From assembly GCA_041390905.1 (NCBI GenBank), contig JAWKPA010000012.1, positions 2,604,001 through 2,668,000 on the forward strand: a stretch of 64,000 nt of DNA, written 5' to 3'. Below are positions 40,705 to 49,741 of the stretch, piece after piece. Source of the stretch: JACKCD01 sp041390905. GTDB lineage: Bacteria; Chloroflexota; Anaerolineae; Promineifilales; Promineifilaceae. A model generated the notes under the pieces. That model ran no database searches, was not told where the DNA came from, and saw nothing but the letters and a program-made list of their open reading frames with translations. Numbering within the stretch: the stretch's first letter is position 1; each line of letters begins with the position of its first letter. The translations under genes and the position numbers were made by a program.

Positions 40705-41160
40705 ATGAGCAAAAGGATTGCCAAGAAGATTGTCATGTCTGACGAGAAACAGATTTCTGATGATGAGCAGATGGAGACAGGGCAACCAGCGTTAGCGCAC
40801 AACCTGACAAAGCGATCTGGTAAGAAAACAAAGCCGCGCCATTCACATAAAGAGGTGGATGCCGAAACCGTTAACCAAGTCAATGAACAGTTTGCCGCCT
40901 GTGGCAGATGCAGCTACTTTTGGGCGGGTTACAAACTGATTGACCAAACATTTGTGGCCGAAACGGCCGTTGATCCCGACAAGCCGGGCTGGCTCATACT
41001 AACGTCCAGCCACGCAGTTCGTGATCTGGTACACAAATCATTCGGCAACAGGCTTGACCTGGAATTTTATCATTACGAAGGTTGCTGCCCCGGCTGCCAA
41101 CGGCCGTTTATCTTTCACGGCGGCAACGGTGAGTCCCCCAGCTTTCGCATTCGGCTTTAG
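40705..41160 (+). CDS. Zinc-binding hypothetical protein
   Basis: 151 residues. The first 55 are basic and disordered (KRSGKKTKPRHSHKEVDAE). The rest has two Cys pairs, CGRC (about 66-69) and CCPGC (about 130-134), that could form one zinc site, around a beta-rich core (GWLILTSSHAVRDLVHKSFG). No family recognised. Two AACGGCCGTT copies are inside. It ends 4 bp into the 3' end of the convergent TrmH-type gene. Confidence 0.65.
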   Translation: MSKRIAKKIVMSDEKQISDDEQMETGQPALAHNLTKRSGKKTKPRHSHKEVDAETVNQVNEQFAACGRCSYFWAGYKLIDQTFVAETAVDPDKPGWLILTSSHAVRDLVHKSFGNRLDLEFYHYEGCCPGCQRPFIFHGGNGESPSFRIRL

Positions 41161-41927
41161 AGCGCACGCTGTCGCACTGCTTCAAACAAAATAATTCCCG
41201 TTGCCATCGCCGCATTCAGCGATTCCGTTTCAACACGCATAGGAATCGTCACCAGACCGGCATTGGCTAAGGCGGTTGCCTCGGCACCTGCCCCACGTGC
41301 TTCGCTGCCAATAATCAGTGCCGATGGTTGCTGCCAATTCACGGTCGTATAGGCTATTCCATCTGCCACATCAGCCAGCCAAACCTGCATCTGGGCCACC
41401 TGCGCGGCAATTTCTGCCCACGACAAAGCATGTAGCGGCAGACGCAGGTGCGCCCCCATGCCACCGCGCACCACTTTGGGGTTATAGGGGTCAACACAAT
41501 TGGGTCCCAGCAGCACGGCATCTACCCCGGCAGCGGCGGCGGTACGCAGGATCGTACCCAAGTTGCCAGGATTAGTAACCCCGTCTAAAATGAGCGCGAA
41601 CGTGGAGGAGGCAGGGATGGGTAAGCGTTGAAAAGGCAAAACAAGCAGGATACCGGGCGGGGTTTTGGTATCGCTCATGGCTGCCATAACTGACTCACTA
41701 ACGGGCAGGGACGTGGTGGGCAGTTGGTGCAAGAGCTGGGCATGAACGGCCGTTTCTGACCACTGTTCCGTATAAAAAACCAGATCAGGCGTCACCATTA
41801 AACGCACGACCTCTTTCAACCAACGCGTACCTTCAGCCACAAACAGTTGCTCCCGCAACCGCAGCCGCTTATCTGTTTGCAACCGCCGGACTTGTTTAAC
41901 CTTGGCATTTGTTACACTGGTAATCAT
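41157..41927 (-). CDS. SpoU/TrmH family RNA 2'-O-methyltransferase
   Basis: 256 residues. N-terminal substrate-binding part (NAKVKQVRRLQTDKRLRLRE, FVAEGTRWLKEVV) then the trefoil-knot SPOUT domain: ILDGVTNPGNLGTILRTAAA (motif 1), IIGSEARGAG (motif 2) and IPMRVETESLNAAMATGIIL (motif 3). It methylates a ribose in tRNA or 23S rRNA, as in the TsnR/RlmB branch; target position not readable. Starts near the family C element at 41939, so its promoter region is occupied by the repeat. Confidence 0.92.
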   Translation of the reverse strand: MITSVTNAKVKQVRRLQTDKRLRLREQLFVAEGTRWLKEVVRLMVTPDLVFYTEQWSETAVHAQLLHQLPTTSLPVSESVMAAMSDTKTPPGILLVLPFQRLPIPASSTFALILDGVTNPGNLGTILRTAAAAGVDAVLLGPNCVDPYNPKVVRGGMGAHLRLPLHALSWAEIAAQVAQMQVWLADVADGIAYTTVNWQQPSALIIGSEARGAGAEATALANAGLVTIPMRVETESLNAAMATGIILFEAVRQRAL

Positions 41928-41938
41928 CTTTCAAACAT

Positions 41939-42095
41939 GGGTCTTCAGCAAATAGTGTGCAGATCAGAAGCAACAGCATTCTGTTTCAGAACAGATAACA
42001 GGTGGCAAGTAGCAAGTCACCTCTGCTAACAGCCACCTGCAACTTGTAACTTGCCACTTGCAACTGTTGTCAAGCACACTATTGAGTGATGATCC
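41939..42095. mobile_element. Family C MITE-like element, copy 4 (inverted)
   Basis: 157 bp, GGGTCTTCAGCAAATAGTGT to AGCACACTATTGAGTGATGATCC, the reverse complement of the copies at 18783 and 31914. It lies between two divergent genes, so both promoters or leaders must lie in or beside it. Confidence 0.8.
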
Positions 42096-42124
42096 TCAAC
42101 CATTATCTATCGAGGGTAATTGTC

Positions 42125-42964
42125 ATGCAGCAAATAAAAGCATTATACAAACTTAGCCGACCATTATCCACGCTTAGCGGCGTGCTGGCCGTCATCCTGG
42201 GCGGTTTTGTGGCCGAAACGGGGGCATGGGGCAACATTTTGCTGGCGGGGCTAACCACGTTACTGGTTTCGGCATCGGCCAATGCCTGGAATGACTATCT
42301 GGATATTGAAATTGACCGGGTAAACCAACCAAAACGGCCGTTACCGGCCGGCCTCATCACCCCCAACCAGGCCCGCACCTTCTTCATCATCTTTGCCCTC
42401 ATCTCGCTCGTGGTTGCCTACACCATCAACTTCACCGCCTTTCTCATCGTCTTACTTTCCAACATCTTGCTCACCGCCTATTCCAGATGGCTCAAAAGCA
42501 CCGTCCTGCTGGGCAATGCCACCGTTGCCCTCATTTCAGCCCTTAGCCCCATCTTCGGCGGTGTCGCCGCCGGGAATGTGGCACCAACCTCCTGGATTGC
42601 TCTCACCATTGGCTGCGCCATTATGGGGCGCGAAATTTTAAAAACGCTGGCCGACTATGATGGGGATAAGCAGCAAAACTGCCGCACCATTGCCACCGTT
42701 TGGGGGCAGCGCACCGCCCGCATTTTCTTTTACATCATGCTGGCAATCACGCTCATCGTGATGATCATCCCCTTCCTGCTCGATGTCTACCACCCTGTTT
42801 ATGCGATCATTGTTGCTTGCGGTGTTTATCCCGTCACATTCTACATTTTGTTCCGTGTCAACAGCGAACGCACAGGCCCCCAGCTTGAACGACTTAGCCA
42901 ACTGATGAAATACGATTTTTTTGTCTGGTTCCTGGCGGTCTTTTTAGGGGCGGCTTTGGTGTAG
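42125..42964 (+). CDS. UbiA-type prenyltransferase (GGGP/homogentisate-like)
   Basis: 279 residues from ATG 42125 (GAGGGT site; an upstream GTG would read through the repeat). Nine-helix UbiA fold with both Asp-rich motifs, NAWNDYLDIEIDRVNQPKRPLPAG (about 60-83) and LADYDGDKQQNCRTIATVWG (about 175-194). The second motif and length are like archaeal-type (S)-2,3-di-O-geranylgeranylglyceryl phosphate synthases. It attaches a prenyl chain to an aromatic or glycerol acceptor in the membrane. No linked pathway gene is adjacent. Confidence 0.86.
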   Translation: MQQIKALYKLSRPLSTLSGVLAVILGGFVAETGAWGNILLAGLTTLLVSASANAWNDYLDIEIDRVNQPKRPLPAGLITPNQARTFFIIFALISLVVAYTINFTAFLIVLLSNILLTAYSRWLKSTVLLGNATVALISALSPIFGGVAAGNVAPTSWIALTIGCAIMGREILKTLADYDGDKQQNCRTIATVWGQRTARIFFYIMLAITLIVMIIPFLLDVYHPVYAIIVACGVYPVTFYILFRVNSERTGPQLERLSQLMKYDFFVWFLAVFLGAALV

Positions 42965-42971
42965 ATGAAAA

Positions 42972-43010
42972 CGTCGCCGAGGATTGGAATCCTCGGCGAC
43001 GACGCTGTTT
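42972..43010. terminator. Strong terminator hairpin (family F palindrome)
   Basis: CGTCGCCGAGGATT (42972-42985) pairs with AATCCTCGGCGACG (42988-43001), followed by GCTGTTTTT. It lies between convergent ubiA-like and ppk genes. The inner GAGGATTGGAATCCTC is shared with repeats at 47051 and, degraded, 39530. Confidence 0.8.
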
Positions 43011-45086
43011 TTAGGAGGCAGAACGGCCGTTTACAAACCAGGCCTGGCTACTAAACAACACCTCCCCATCCCCCGCCTGCGTGGACAACGGCAAATACGT
43101 CCCATCCGCCTGCAACTCACCCGCCTTCGCCGTGTCCTGCAAATAAATCTTCATAATACGCTCCCGAATCTCCTCCCGCAGCCCCGCATCCTCAATCGGG
43201 AACATCACCTCAACCCGGCGGTCAATATTACGCGGCATCATATCAGCACTACCCAAATACAGCTCCGGCTCCCCCTGATTGTGAAAATAGTAAATCCGCG
43301 AATGCTCCAAAAAACGGCCAAGAACACTAATCACCCGAATATTCTCGCTCACCTCCGGCAAACCCGGCCGCAAACAACAAATCCCCCGAATCACCAAATC
43401 CACCTTCACACCAGCCTGCGAAGCCCGGTACAGTGCCCGAATCAGCGGCGCATCCACCAGCGAATTCGTCTTGACAAAAATATAACCATCAGCACCCAAA
43501 GCCGTTTCCCGTTCAATAAACACCAGCAGCTTGTCGCGGAAATTCACCGGCGCAACCAAACATTTGCGGTACTCCCGCTGCCGCGAATAGCCCGTCAAAT
43601 AATTAAAAACCTCAGTCACATCCGACGCAACATCCTCTCGCGTCGTAAACAACCCCAAATCTGTATACATCCGCGCCGTTGTCCCGTTATAATTCCCCGT
43701 TGACAAATGGACATAGCGCCGAATCCCCTCGCGCTCGCGGCGCACCACCAGGCTCAACTTGCAATGGGTTTTCAGCCCAATCAGCCCATACACCACATGC
43801 ACCCCCGCATTTTCCAACGCCCGCGCCCATTCAATGTTGCTTTCTTCATCAAAACGCGCCTTCAATTCCACCAATACAGCCACCTGCTTGCCGTTTTCCC
43901 GCGCCCGCATCAGCGCCCGCACAATGGGCGAATTAGACCCCACCCGATAAAGCGTTTGTTTAATCGCCAACACGTCAGGGTCTTCCGCAGCCGCCTCAAT
44001 AAATTCAATGACCGGCAAAAAGCTATCATAAGGATGATGCAGCAAAACATCCTGCTTTTGAATAGCGGCAAAAATATTTTCTGCCCGCAATGCCGGTGGC
44101 GTGGCGGCAAACAGAGGCGGGTCCTTCAATTCTGGCAAGTCCAGCCGATGAAGTTGCCACAGACCACTCAACCCCAGCGGGCCGTTTGTGGTGTAGACAT
44201 CATATTGGCTAATTTGCAAATTCGTCGTCAGAATGCTGCGAATTACTTCAGGGGTATCCTCGGCAATTTCCAGCCGCACCACTGAACCAAAATGACGCTG
44301 CCGCAAATTTTCCTCCATCGTCAGCAGCAAATCATCCGCCTCCTCCTCCTGAATTTCCATATCTGTGTTGCGTGTCACCCGAAACGGAAACGCAGATTTG
44401 ATCTCCATCCCCGGAAACAGGCGATCCAGGTTAGCCGCAACCACTTCTTCGACCCAAACGAACTTTTGCACCGTTGGCGTTAGCAACTCATCCGGGTCAA
44501 TGGGCTTAAGTGGCACCAGGCGCGGCAAGGTGGCAGGCACTTTTACGCGGGCAAAGCGAATTTCATTCGTGATGGGATCATGAATCTCCACAGCCAGGTT
44601 CAGGCTGAGGTTTGAGATATGGGGAAACGGATGCCCTGGATCAAAAGCCAGGGGCGTTAGAACCGGGAATATTTCACGCTCAAAATAATCGCGCAGGCGT
44701 TTCTGCTGTGACCGTTTTAACTCATTGTAGCAAAGAATGTGGATACCGTTTGTTTCCAGTTCGGGCAACAGCTTGTGCTGCCAAATATCCATCGCCTCGG
44801 CAAACAGGCGGGTGACAGAACGGTAAATTGCCAGAAGCTGTTCGCGTGGCGTCAAACCGTCAGCCGGCCGATCTGTGATTCCTAACAAGACCTGCTGTTT
44901 TAAGCCCGACACGCGCACCATAAAAAATTCATCCATGTTGGATGAAAAAATCGCTAAAAATTTGACACGTTCCAGCAGCGGATGCTCCATGCTGAAACAT
45001 TCATTGAGAACACGACGGTTGAACTCTACCTGGCTCAGTTCACGGTTGATATAGAGGCTGGGGCTATGTAAATTGATGTTAGACAT
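43011..45086 (-). CDS. ppk1: Polyphosphate kinase 1
   Basis: 691 residues from ATG 45086. Classical layout: N-terminal helical domain (INRELSQVEFNRRVLNEC, VKFLAIFSSNMDEFFMVRVSG), head domain, and two PLD-like C-terminal domains with the phospho-His in VVYGLIGLKTHCKLSLVVRRE (His about 420) and LSTGNYNGTTARMYTDLGL. It makes polyphosphate from ATP and can run in reverse. Monocistronic. I see no AACGGCCGTT inside the gene except at the very end, in line with strong conservation of its sequence. Confidence 0.96.
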   Translation of the reverse strand: MSNINLHSPSLYINRELSQVEFNRRVLNECFSMEHPLLERVKFLAIFSSNMDEFFMVRVSGLKQQVLLGITDRPADGLTPREQLLAIYRSVTRLFAEAMDIWQHKLLPELETNGIHILCYNELKRSQQKRLRDYFEREIFPVLTPLAFDPGHPFPHISNLSLNLAVEIHDPITNEIRFARVKVPATLPRLVPLKPIDPDELLTPTVQKFVWVEEVVAANLDRLFPGMEIKSAFPFRVTRNTDMEIQEEEADDLLLTMEENLRQRHFGSVVRLEIAEDTPEVIRSILTTNLQISQYDVYTTNGPLGLSGLWQLHRLDLPELKDPPLFAATPPALRAENIFAAIQKQDVLLHHPYDSFLPVIEFIEAAAEDPDVLAIKQTLYRVGSNSPIVRALMRARENGKQVAVLVELKARFDEESNIEWARALENAGVHVVYGLIGLKTHCKLSLVVRREREGIRRYVHLSTGNYNGTTARMYTDLGLFTTREDVASDVTEVFNYLTGYSRQREYRKCLVAPVNFRDKLLVFIERETALGADGYIFVKTNSLVDAPLIRALYRASQAGVKVDLVIRGICCLRPGLPEVSENIRVISVLGRFLEHSRIYYFHNQGEPELYLGSADMMPRNIDRRVEVMFPIEDAGLREEIRERIMKIYLQDTAKAGELQADGTYLPLSTQAGDGEVLFSSQAWFVNGRSAS

Positions 45087-45229
45087 GGCTTTTCCCACAC
45101 TTTTGAATGGACATTAACAATAGAAGTGAAAGCAAATTCCGCTACAAATTGCTCATTTGGCTACTTTCCTCTACTTTATAGGGGAACCATAAAGTTGTCC
45201 ACCAAATCTAGACGATAGAGTTTGTCATC

Positions 45230-46894
45230 ATGTTTAATTTTCACCAACGAACCTTGCTTGTGCTGCTGGTACTAATCTGTGGCTGCCGGCTGGATGCAGC
45301 CGAGCTGGCACTGCCAACGGCCGTTTTTCCCGCCATCCCCATCACCCCGCCACCCACACCACCCGTCACCCCACTTGCCACGCCACCCACCACCCCCCTG
45401 CCCACGCTGGCCCCCACCGCCTCGCCCGAACCGTTTACGCTGAGCGTACAAACGGCCGTTCCGCCCGAACTGCAAACCGCCGCCCAAACCATTGCCATCA
45501 ACAGCCCCCTCTTCCGCTGGGTAGACGACCCCGCTGCTGCCGATGTCGTCATCGCCATCAACGAAGGCACGCCGCTCAGCCGCTGGCTCTACGTGGTTGC
45601 GGCACCTTTTGCCACCGTTGCCGACGACGTGGCGCTGGATGTGGTGCAAGCCGGCTGGGCCAACGGCACCACACCACTCGGCTCACTCTATCCCACCACC
45701 AGCGGGCTGGGGTGGACGGCCGTTTTGGGCTCCCCGTTCCACCCACCCCTCCCCGAAGCTGATTTCAACGCCGTGCTGTGGCAGCAGCGGCCAGCAGTAA
45801 CCATTCTGCCATTTCATCAGCTTGTGCCTGACCTGAAGCTACTGACGGTAAACGGCCGTTCGCCCCTCGACCCCAACTTTGACCCGGCCGACTACCCGCT
45901 TCAGCTTACCTTTGGCGCGGTGGGGAGAGAAACGGCCGTTTCCCAGCTCCAAACCCTGTGGCCGCTGCCCGCCAGCAACTACGACCCGCAAAAAATGACC
46001 CGCGTCGCCCTCAGCGGCGTCACCGCCCTCGTCCGCGCCACCGCCTACCAAATGGAACTCAACGGCATTTTGTACCCCGGCCGCGATGTGGCACCTGTTT
46101 TCCAGGCCGCCGACTTTGCCCACGTCAGCAACGAGGTCGCCTTTGCCCCCAACTGCCCGCCCCCCAACCCCGTTGGCGGCACCAGCTTTTGCGCCAGCGA
46201 GGCTTACTTTGCCCTGCTGCAAGAGTTGGGCATTGATGTGATTGAGCTAACGGGCAACCATCTCAATGACTGGGGACAGGAAAATTTGATCTACACCCTC
46301 GATCTCTATGCCAATGCCGGGCTGCAAACCTTTGGCGGCGGGCGCAACCTGGCCGATGCGGCGCAGCCATTGCGGCTGAACCACCACGGCAACAAAATTG
46401 CCCTGGCCGGCTGCAACCCCTACGGCCCCGTTTACGCCTGGGCCACCGACAGTGCGCCGGGCGCACGCCCCTGTGATGCAGCGTTTTTGCACCAGATCGG
46501 CCAGCTACGGGATGAAGGGTACCTAGTGCTGGCAACGCAGCAATATGCCGAGTATTACCACTATCCGCCCACCCCGGAGCAGCAAGCCGATTTTCGCCAC
46601 TTGATTGAGGCGGGAGCAACGGCCGTTTCTGGCAGCCAGGGACACCACGCGCAAACGTTTGAATTTTACAACGGGGGGTTTATCCACTACGGATTGGGCA
46701 ATCTCTTTTTTGACCAAATGGACATGCTGGGGACACGACAGACGTTTATTGACACCTATGTTTTCTATAACGGCCGTTTACTCACCATCACCCTCTGGAC
46801 AGGACTAATCGAAAATTGGGCTTATCCCCGCCAAACCACACCGGCCGAACGGGAACAAGCCCTACAAACGCTTTTTCAAGCCGCAGGCTGGTAA
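45230..46894 (+). CDS. CapA-like metallophosphoesterase lipoprotein
   Basis: 554 residues. Lipoprotein signal LLVLLVLICGC (lipobox L-I-C-G-C) then a Pro/Thr-rich spacer (about 35-75). The C-terminal domain is of the PGA_cap/CapA type, with HVSNEVAF, DVIELTGNHLNDWG (about 350), ALAGCNPYGP, LATQQYAEYYHYPP, SGSQGHHAQTFEFYNGGFIH and GLGNLFFDQ, which carry the Asn/His metal ligands. Family members occur in capsule/poly-gamma-glutamate systems; the exact role is unproven. Between about 75 and 290 is an extra domain not recognised. Six AACGGCCGTT copies lie in the gene. Confidence 0.83.
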   Translation: MFNFHQRTLLVLLVLICGCRLDAAELALPTAVFPAIPITPPPTPPVTPLATPPTTPLPTLAPTASPEPFTLSVQTAVPPELQTAAQTIAINSPLFRWVDDPAAADVVIAINEGTPLSRWLYVVAAPFATVADDVALDVVQAGWANGTTPLGSLYPTTSGLGWTAVLGSPFHPPLPEADFNAVLWQQRPAVTILPFHQLVPDLKLLTVNGRSPLDPNFDPADYPLQLTFGAVGRETAVSQLQTLWPLPASNYDPQKMTRVALSGVTALVRATAYQMELNGILYPGRDVAPVFQAADFAHVSNEVAFAPNCPPPNPVGGTSFCASEAYFALLQELGIDVIELTGNHLNDWGQENLIYTLDLYANAGLQTFGGGRNLADAAQPLRLNHHGNKIALAGCNPYGPVYAWATDSAPGARPCDAAFLHQIGQLRDEGYLVLATQQYAEYYHYPPTPEQQADFRHLIEAGATAVSGSQGHHAQTFEFYNGGFIHYGLGNLFFDQMDMLGTRQTFIDTYVFYNGRLLTITLWTGLIENWAYPRQTTPAEREQALQTLFQAAGW

Positions 46895-47177
46895 GCATCA
46901 TCTGGACAAGCCAGAACCCAGGAAGTTTTTGACAGGCTTAACAGGATTTCGCAGGATTCTCATCCCTAATCCTGAAAAATTGTTGCGCTCAAGGGTTATT
47001 AAAACCACCGTAGCCGAGCTTTCCATAGCTCGTTCTTCGTGTGCCAAAGAGCGAGGATTGGAATCCTCGGCTACAAGACATTGTTAGCAACCTTTGACCG
47101 CCACGCTAATCCTGAAAAATCCCGTTAATCCTGTCCAAAATTCTTGTTCATCCTACAAGAAGTTCACTCGTAAACGC
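46895..47177. repeat. Repeat-filled gap (families F and G)
   Basis: No gene seen. It holds AATCCTGAAAAAT units (about 46926-46980 and 47107-47150), TAGCCGAGCTTTCCATAGCTCG, and the palindrome CGAGGATTGGAATCCTCG at 47052-47069, which resembles the terminator at 42972. Confidence 0.6.
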
Positions 47178-47663
47178 CTAATTCGCGGAAACCGACGTTT
47201 GCCGCGCCAAATGCCATTCGTGTACAAGCTGCTTACGCATCCGCTTGTACTCATCGGCATTAATCTGGCCCTGCTCATACTGCGTGTACACTTCATTCAG
47301 CATGTGCAGCCCCGGCTCTTTCAGCACAGGCACCTCAACCGGCCGCACCAGCGATACTTCCATGCTTTCCGGCTCTGGTGCTGGCACAGGCACAACGGCA
47401 TGCATCATGCTGCGGTCTGCTTCGACAATGGTTAGCAAACCCGGCCCCAGGTTTAGCCCCCAAATGGCGGCATTGCCCAGGACTACAATTTGATAATACG
47501 CAATTCGATACCCTAGCACCGCAAAGCCACGGACTAGAACATCAGCAATGAGGGGTGGAAAAGGCACAAACTTCAAGCTCTCCTCCACCAGCCCGATAAC
47601 AATTAACCCAATAATAAGCCCCATTAAAAGGCTGATCGCGTTGTTGAGGAATGATGTTTTAAT
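47178..47663 (-). CDS. Membrane protein with SHOCT-like C-terminus
   Basis: About 161 residues if started at ATT 47663. The first ATG is at 47624 (148 residues) but has no ribosome-binding site. ATT has AAGGGGAGAG 5 bp upstream and gives the plausible N-terminus MKTSFLNNAISLLMGLIIG. One membrane helix is near the start and a second hydrophobic segment is at about 50-75. The end, VYTQYEQGQINADEYKRMRKQL, is SHOCT-like, a short helix pair common at the ends of membrane proteins. Function unknown. Confidence 0.6.
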   Translation of the reverse strand: MKTSFLNNAISLLMGLIIGLIVIGLVEESLKFVPFPPLIADVLVRGFAVLGYRIAYYQIVVLGNAAIWGLNLGPGLLTIVEADRSMMHAVVPVPAPEPESMEVSLVRPVEVPVLKEPGLHMLNEVYTQYEQGQINADEYKRMRKQLVHEWHLARQTSVSAN

Positions 47664-47822
47664 GGTAGCTCTCCCCTTGCATCTGTCTCTGTCATGTACA
47701 ACATTGGGGCAAAAGTCGCAGCAGCCAAAGACAGCTAGTATGATGACTTAACATTGATCAACTTTTGTTACATAGCGCCCCACAGAAATCTTACCGATGG
47801 TCGCTTACAATTTCCCTTTCAG

Positions 47823-48239
47823 TTAACTGATTTTCCACACTAATTCACCGGCCAGGATACGCTGTAGCCATTCGCCCAGGCGTGGGCCGTTGATGGGCTT
47901 GCCCAGCAGCCCATCAAACCGGGCGGCAACCACCCGTTCAACATCAGAACGCATGACGTTGGCAGTAACGGCCGTTACTGGCACCCCCACAAACCGGGCA
48001 TCCTGGCGCAGGTCAGCCAACACCGCAAAGCCATCCTTGCCCGGCATTTGAATGTCCAGCAGCACCAAATCAAAATGCACATCCGGATTGGCCGTTAAAT
48101 AAGCCGTTGGGTCACCAGGCAGTGCCACAATGTTGGCCGCTGCCACCCCCTCTACCTGGAGCAGCTTGACCAGCACAAAGCGGTTAGTGGCATCATCGTC
48201 AATAACCAAAATACGCGCCTCTTTTAGCGATACCGTCAT
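47823..48239 (-). CDS. Stand-alone response-regulator receiver domain
   Basis: 138 residues, receiver fold only. Acidic pair in ILVIDDDATNRFVL, phospho-Asp in FDLVLLDIQMPGKDGF (about 57), Thr in TAVTANVM and Lys in GLLGKPI. No output domain. It resembles the CheY-like receivers cut from hybrid kinases, so it probably passes a phosphate in a relay. The sensor kinase is not in the window. It lies 18 bp downstream of the CopC-like gene and may share its transcript. Confidence 0.87.
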   Translation of the reverse strand: MTVSLKEARILVIDDDATNRFVLVKLLQVEGVAAANIVALPGDPTAYLTANPDVHFDLVLLDIQMPGKDGFAVLADLRQDARFVGVPVTAVTANVMRSDVERVVAARFDGLLGKPINGPRLGEWLQRILAGELVWKIS

Positions 48240-48257
48240 TACACAACCCTCGGCTAT

Positions 48258-48785
48258 TTACCGCCGCCCAAGCTGCCAGCGCCACAGCCCCAGCAGCAAC
48301 AGCATGATTACCAAACCACCACCCAGCCAAACGGCCGTTTGTCCCCCCGCCACCACCTCAAACATATAACTCCCGCTCAACTCATGCCCATCCAGTGCCA
48401 CCGCCTTCCACTGCACCGTGTAGACCCCCGGCGGCAGCGGCGGCAAGGCCACCACCACTTCTTGCAGGCTCACCGGGTCAACCTGTGCCACCACGCCCGC
48501 TACCTGTTGGAACCCATCAGCAAAAAGCAAAACGGCCGTTTCCTCCGTCACCATTTCACTAAACCGCAGCCGCATCTCCCTGGGTGCCGCCACCCGCGCC
48601 CCCGGCCCCGGCTCCGCCCGGATTAGCTCCGAATGCGCCCGCACCGTACTGGCCGCTATCAGGCATAGCAACAGCGTTAGGAATAGACCCTGCTTTTTGT
48701 GGGGAATAGGGAGTGGGGCGTAGGGGGTAAAACGCCCCACACCCCACACCCCACACCCCACACCCCACAAGGATAACCGCCACAT
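48258..48785 (-). CDS. CopC-domain membrane protein
   Basis: About 175 residues from ATG 48785, which overlaps the upstream stop as TGATG. Mature start HSELIRAEPGPGARV, then RLRFSEMV, PLPPGVYTVQWKAVALDGHELSGSYMFEV and one C-terminal membrane helix: the CopC (copper-resistance) beta sandwich with its N-terminal His and the H-E-L motif that can bind copper. The signal peptide KKQGLFLTLLLCLIAASTVRA is preceded by about 29 residues encoded by a family B repeat (GVGCGVWGVGRFTPY), an apparent insertion in the signal region. Partner of the thioredoxin-like lipoprotein upstream. Confidence 0.82.
   Translation of the reverse strand: MWRLSLWGVGCGVWGVGRFTPYAPLPIPHKKQGLFLTLLLCLIAASTVRAHSELIRAEPGPGARVAAPREMRLRFSEMVTEETAVLLFADGFQQVAGVVAQVDPVSLQEVVVALPPLPPGVYTVQWKAVALDGHELSGSYMFEVVAGGQTAVWLGGGLVIMLLLLGLWRWQLGRR
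48699..48773. repeat. Family B inverted repeat inside the CopC gene
   Basis: GTGGGGAATAGGGAGTGGGG and a tandem CACACCCCACACCCC arm around GTAGGGGGTAAAA. It lies in the N-terminal coding part of the CopC-like gene and keeps the frame open. Confidence 0.75.
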
Positions 48786-49642
48786 CACCCCACCCCCGAC
48801 GACAACAGCGGCGCAAGCTGCTCTTGCAGTTCCGTTGGCGACAGTGGGCCACTCAGCCGCGACACAATGCGCCCGTCCTTATCCAGCACAAACACCCACG
48901 GCTCGGTGGCTAACCCCCATTCCACCATCGGTGCCGACAGCGTTAGAGCCTGAAAATCATCATACACTTCAATGTGGATAAAATTAGCCGCCTCATCCCC
49001 CACCGCTTCCTGCACCGCCTCCACACTTTCCAGCGTCGGGCCACACCAGCGGGTTTGGCAAAGACCGGGTGTCACAAACCCCACCACCGTTGGCCGCCCC
49101 GTTTTCACCGCTTCGGCCACCGTCATTTGGTAAAGAGCCGGGTTTACGTCAGTGCCGGAACTGAGCTTGCTCAGATCTGACTCAGTAAACACCGTCTTGT
49201 TTTCGCTAGGGGGTGCCACCGCACCCAAAGCTGGGGCGTTGGTTTTTGCCAGGGTTTCCATCACAAAGCCGGGGCTGTAGGTGGTGCCGTCTGTCAGGGT
49301 CAGTTCGGTCTTTACGCCCCAATAGCCGGCCGTTGGCAGCTCAGGATAAAAAACCCAGTAGGGAATGAGGTAGTCGGTGTACGAAACGGCCGTTCCCTCC
49401 CACACCGCCTCCCCACCATCCACCGGAAACACCTGTAGCGAAACGGAAGCCACATTTTGCGCCACATTTTCCCCATCAAAAAAAGCAAATGACACCCGTG
49501 GCTGCCCCACGCCAAAATCCGTACTCACCAGCAGCACCTGAATAGGCGACAGCGTTGCCATCGCCTCGTCCACCTCTTGCTGCCTGGTGCAAGCCGCCAA
49601 CAGCAAGAGCATCATTATCCAGAAAAATCGTTGTGTGTTCAT
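48785..49642 (-). CDS. Lipoprotein with thioredoxin-like domain
   Basis: 285 residues from ATG 49642. Lipoprotein signal RFFWIMMLLLLAAC (lipobox L-A-A-C). The middle has a beta-rich domain (about 40-145). The C-terminal part is thioredoxin-like: KTGRPTVVGFVTPGLCQTRWCGPTLESVEAV, where the motif is C-x-x-x-x-C rather than CxxC, then EVYDD, WVFVLDKDGRIVSRLSG. It resembles copper-chaperone/SCO-like partners. With the CopC-like gene downstream (start codon overlaps the stop), a copper delivery or redox role at the envelope is likely but inferred. Confidence 0.75.
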   Translation of the reverse strand: MNTQRFFWIMMLLLLAACTRQQEVDEAMATLSPIQVLLVSTDFGVGQPRVSFAFFDGENVAQNVASVSLQVFPVDGGEAVWEGTAVSYTDYLIPYWVFYPELPTAGYWGVKTELTLTDGTTYSPGFVMETLAKTNAPALGAVAPPSENKTVFTESDLSKLSSGTDVNPALYQMTVAEAVKTGRPTVVGFVTPGLCQTRWCGPTLESVEAVQEAVGDEAANFIHIEVYDDFQALTLSAPMVEWGLATEPWVFVLDKDGRIVSRLSGPLSPTELQEQLAPLLSSGVG

Positions 49643-49741
49643 GCTGGCTACTGTAGCAAAGTTAAGCCATTTGGCGAGAATTTTAAGCGATTTTTCTGTC
49701 GTTCTACCTTGCACTAGCATTTCCGTTTATACTTAGCCGTC

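Noticed and set aside
18783..42095. Family C copies considered as riboswitches or sRNA genes
   Set aside because: Four near-equal-length copies in both orientations next to unrelated genes fit a dispersed element better than a regulatory RNA.
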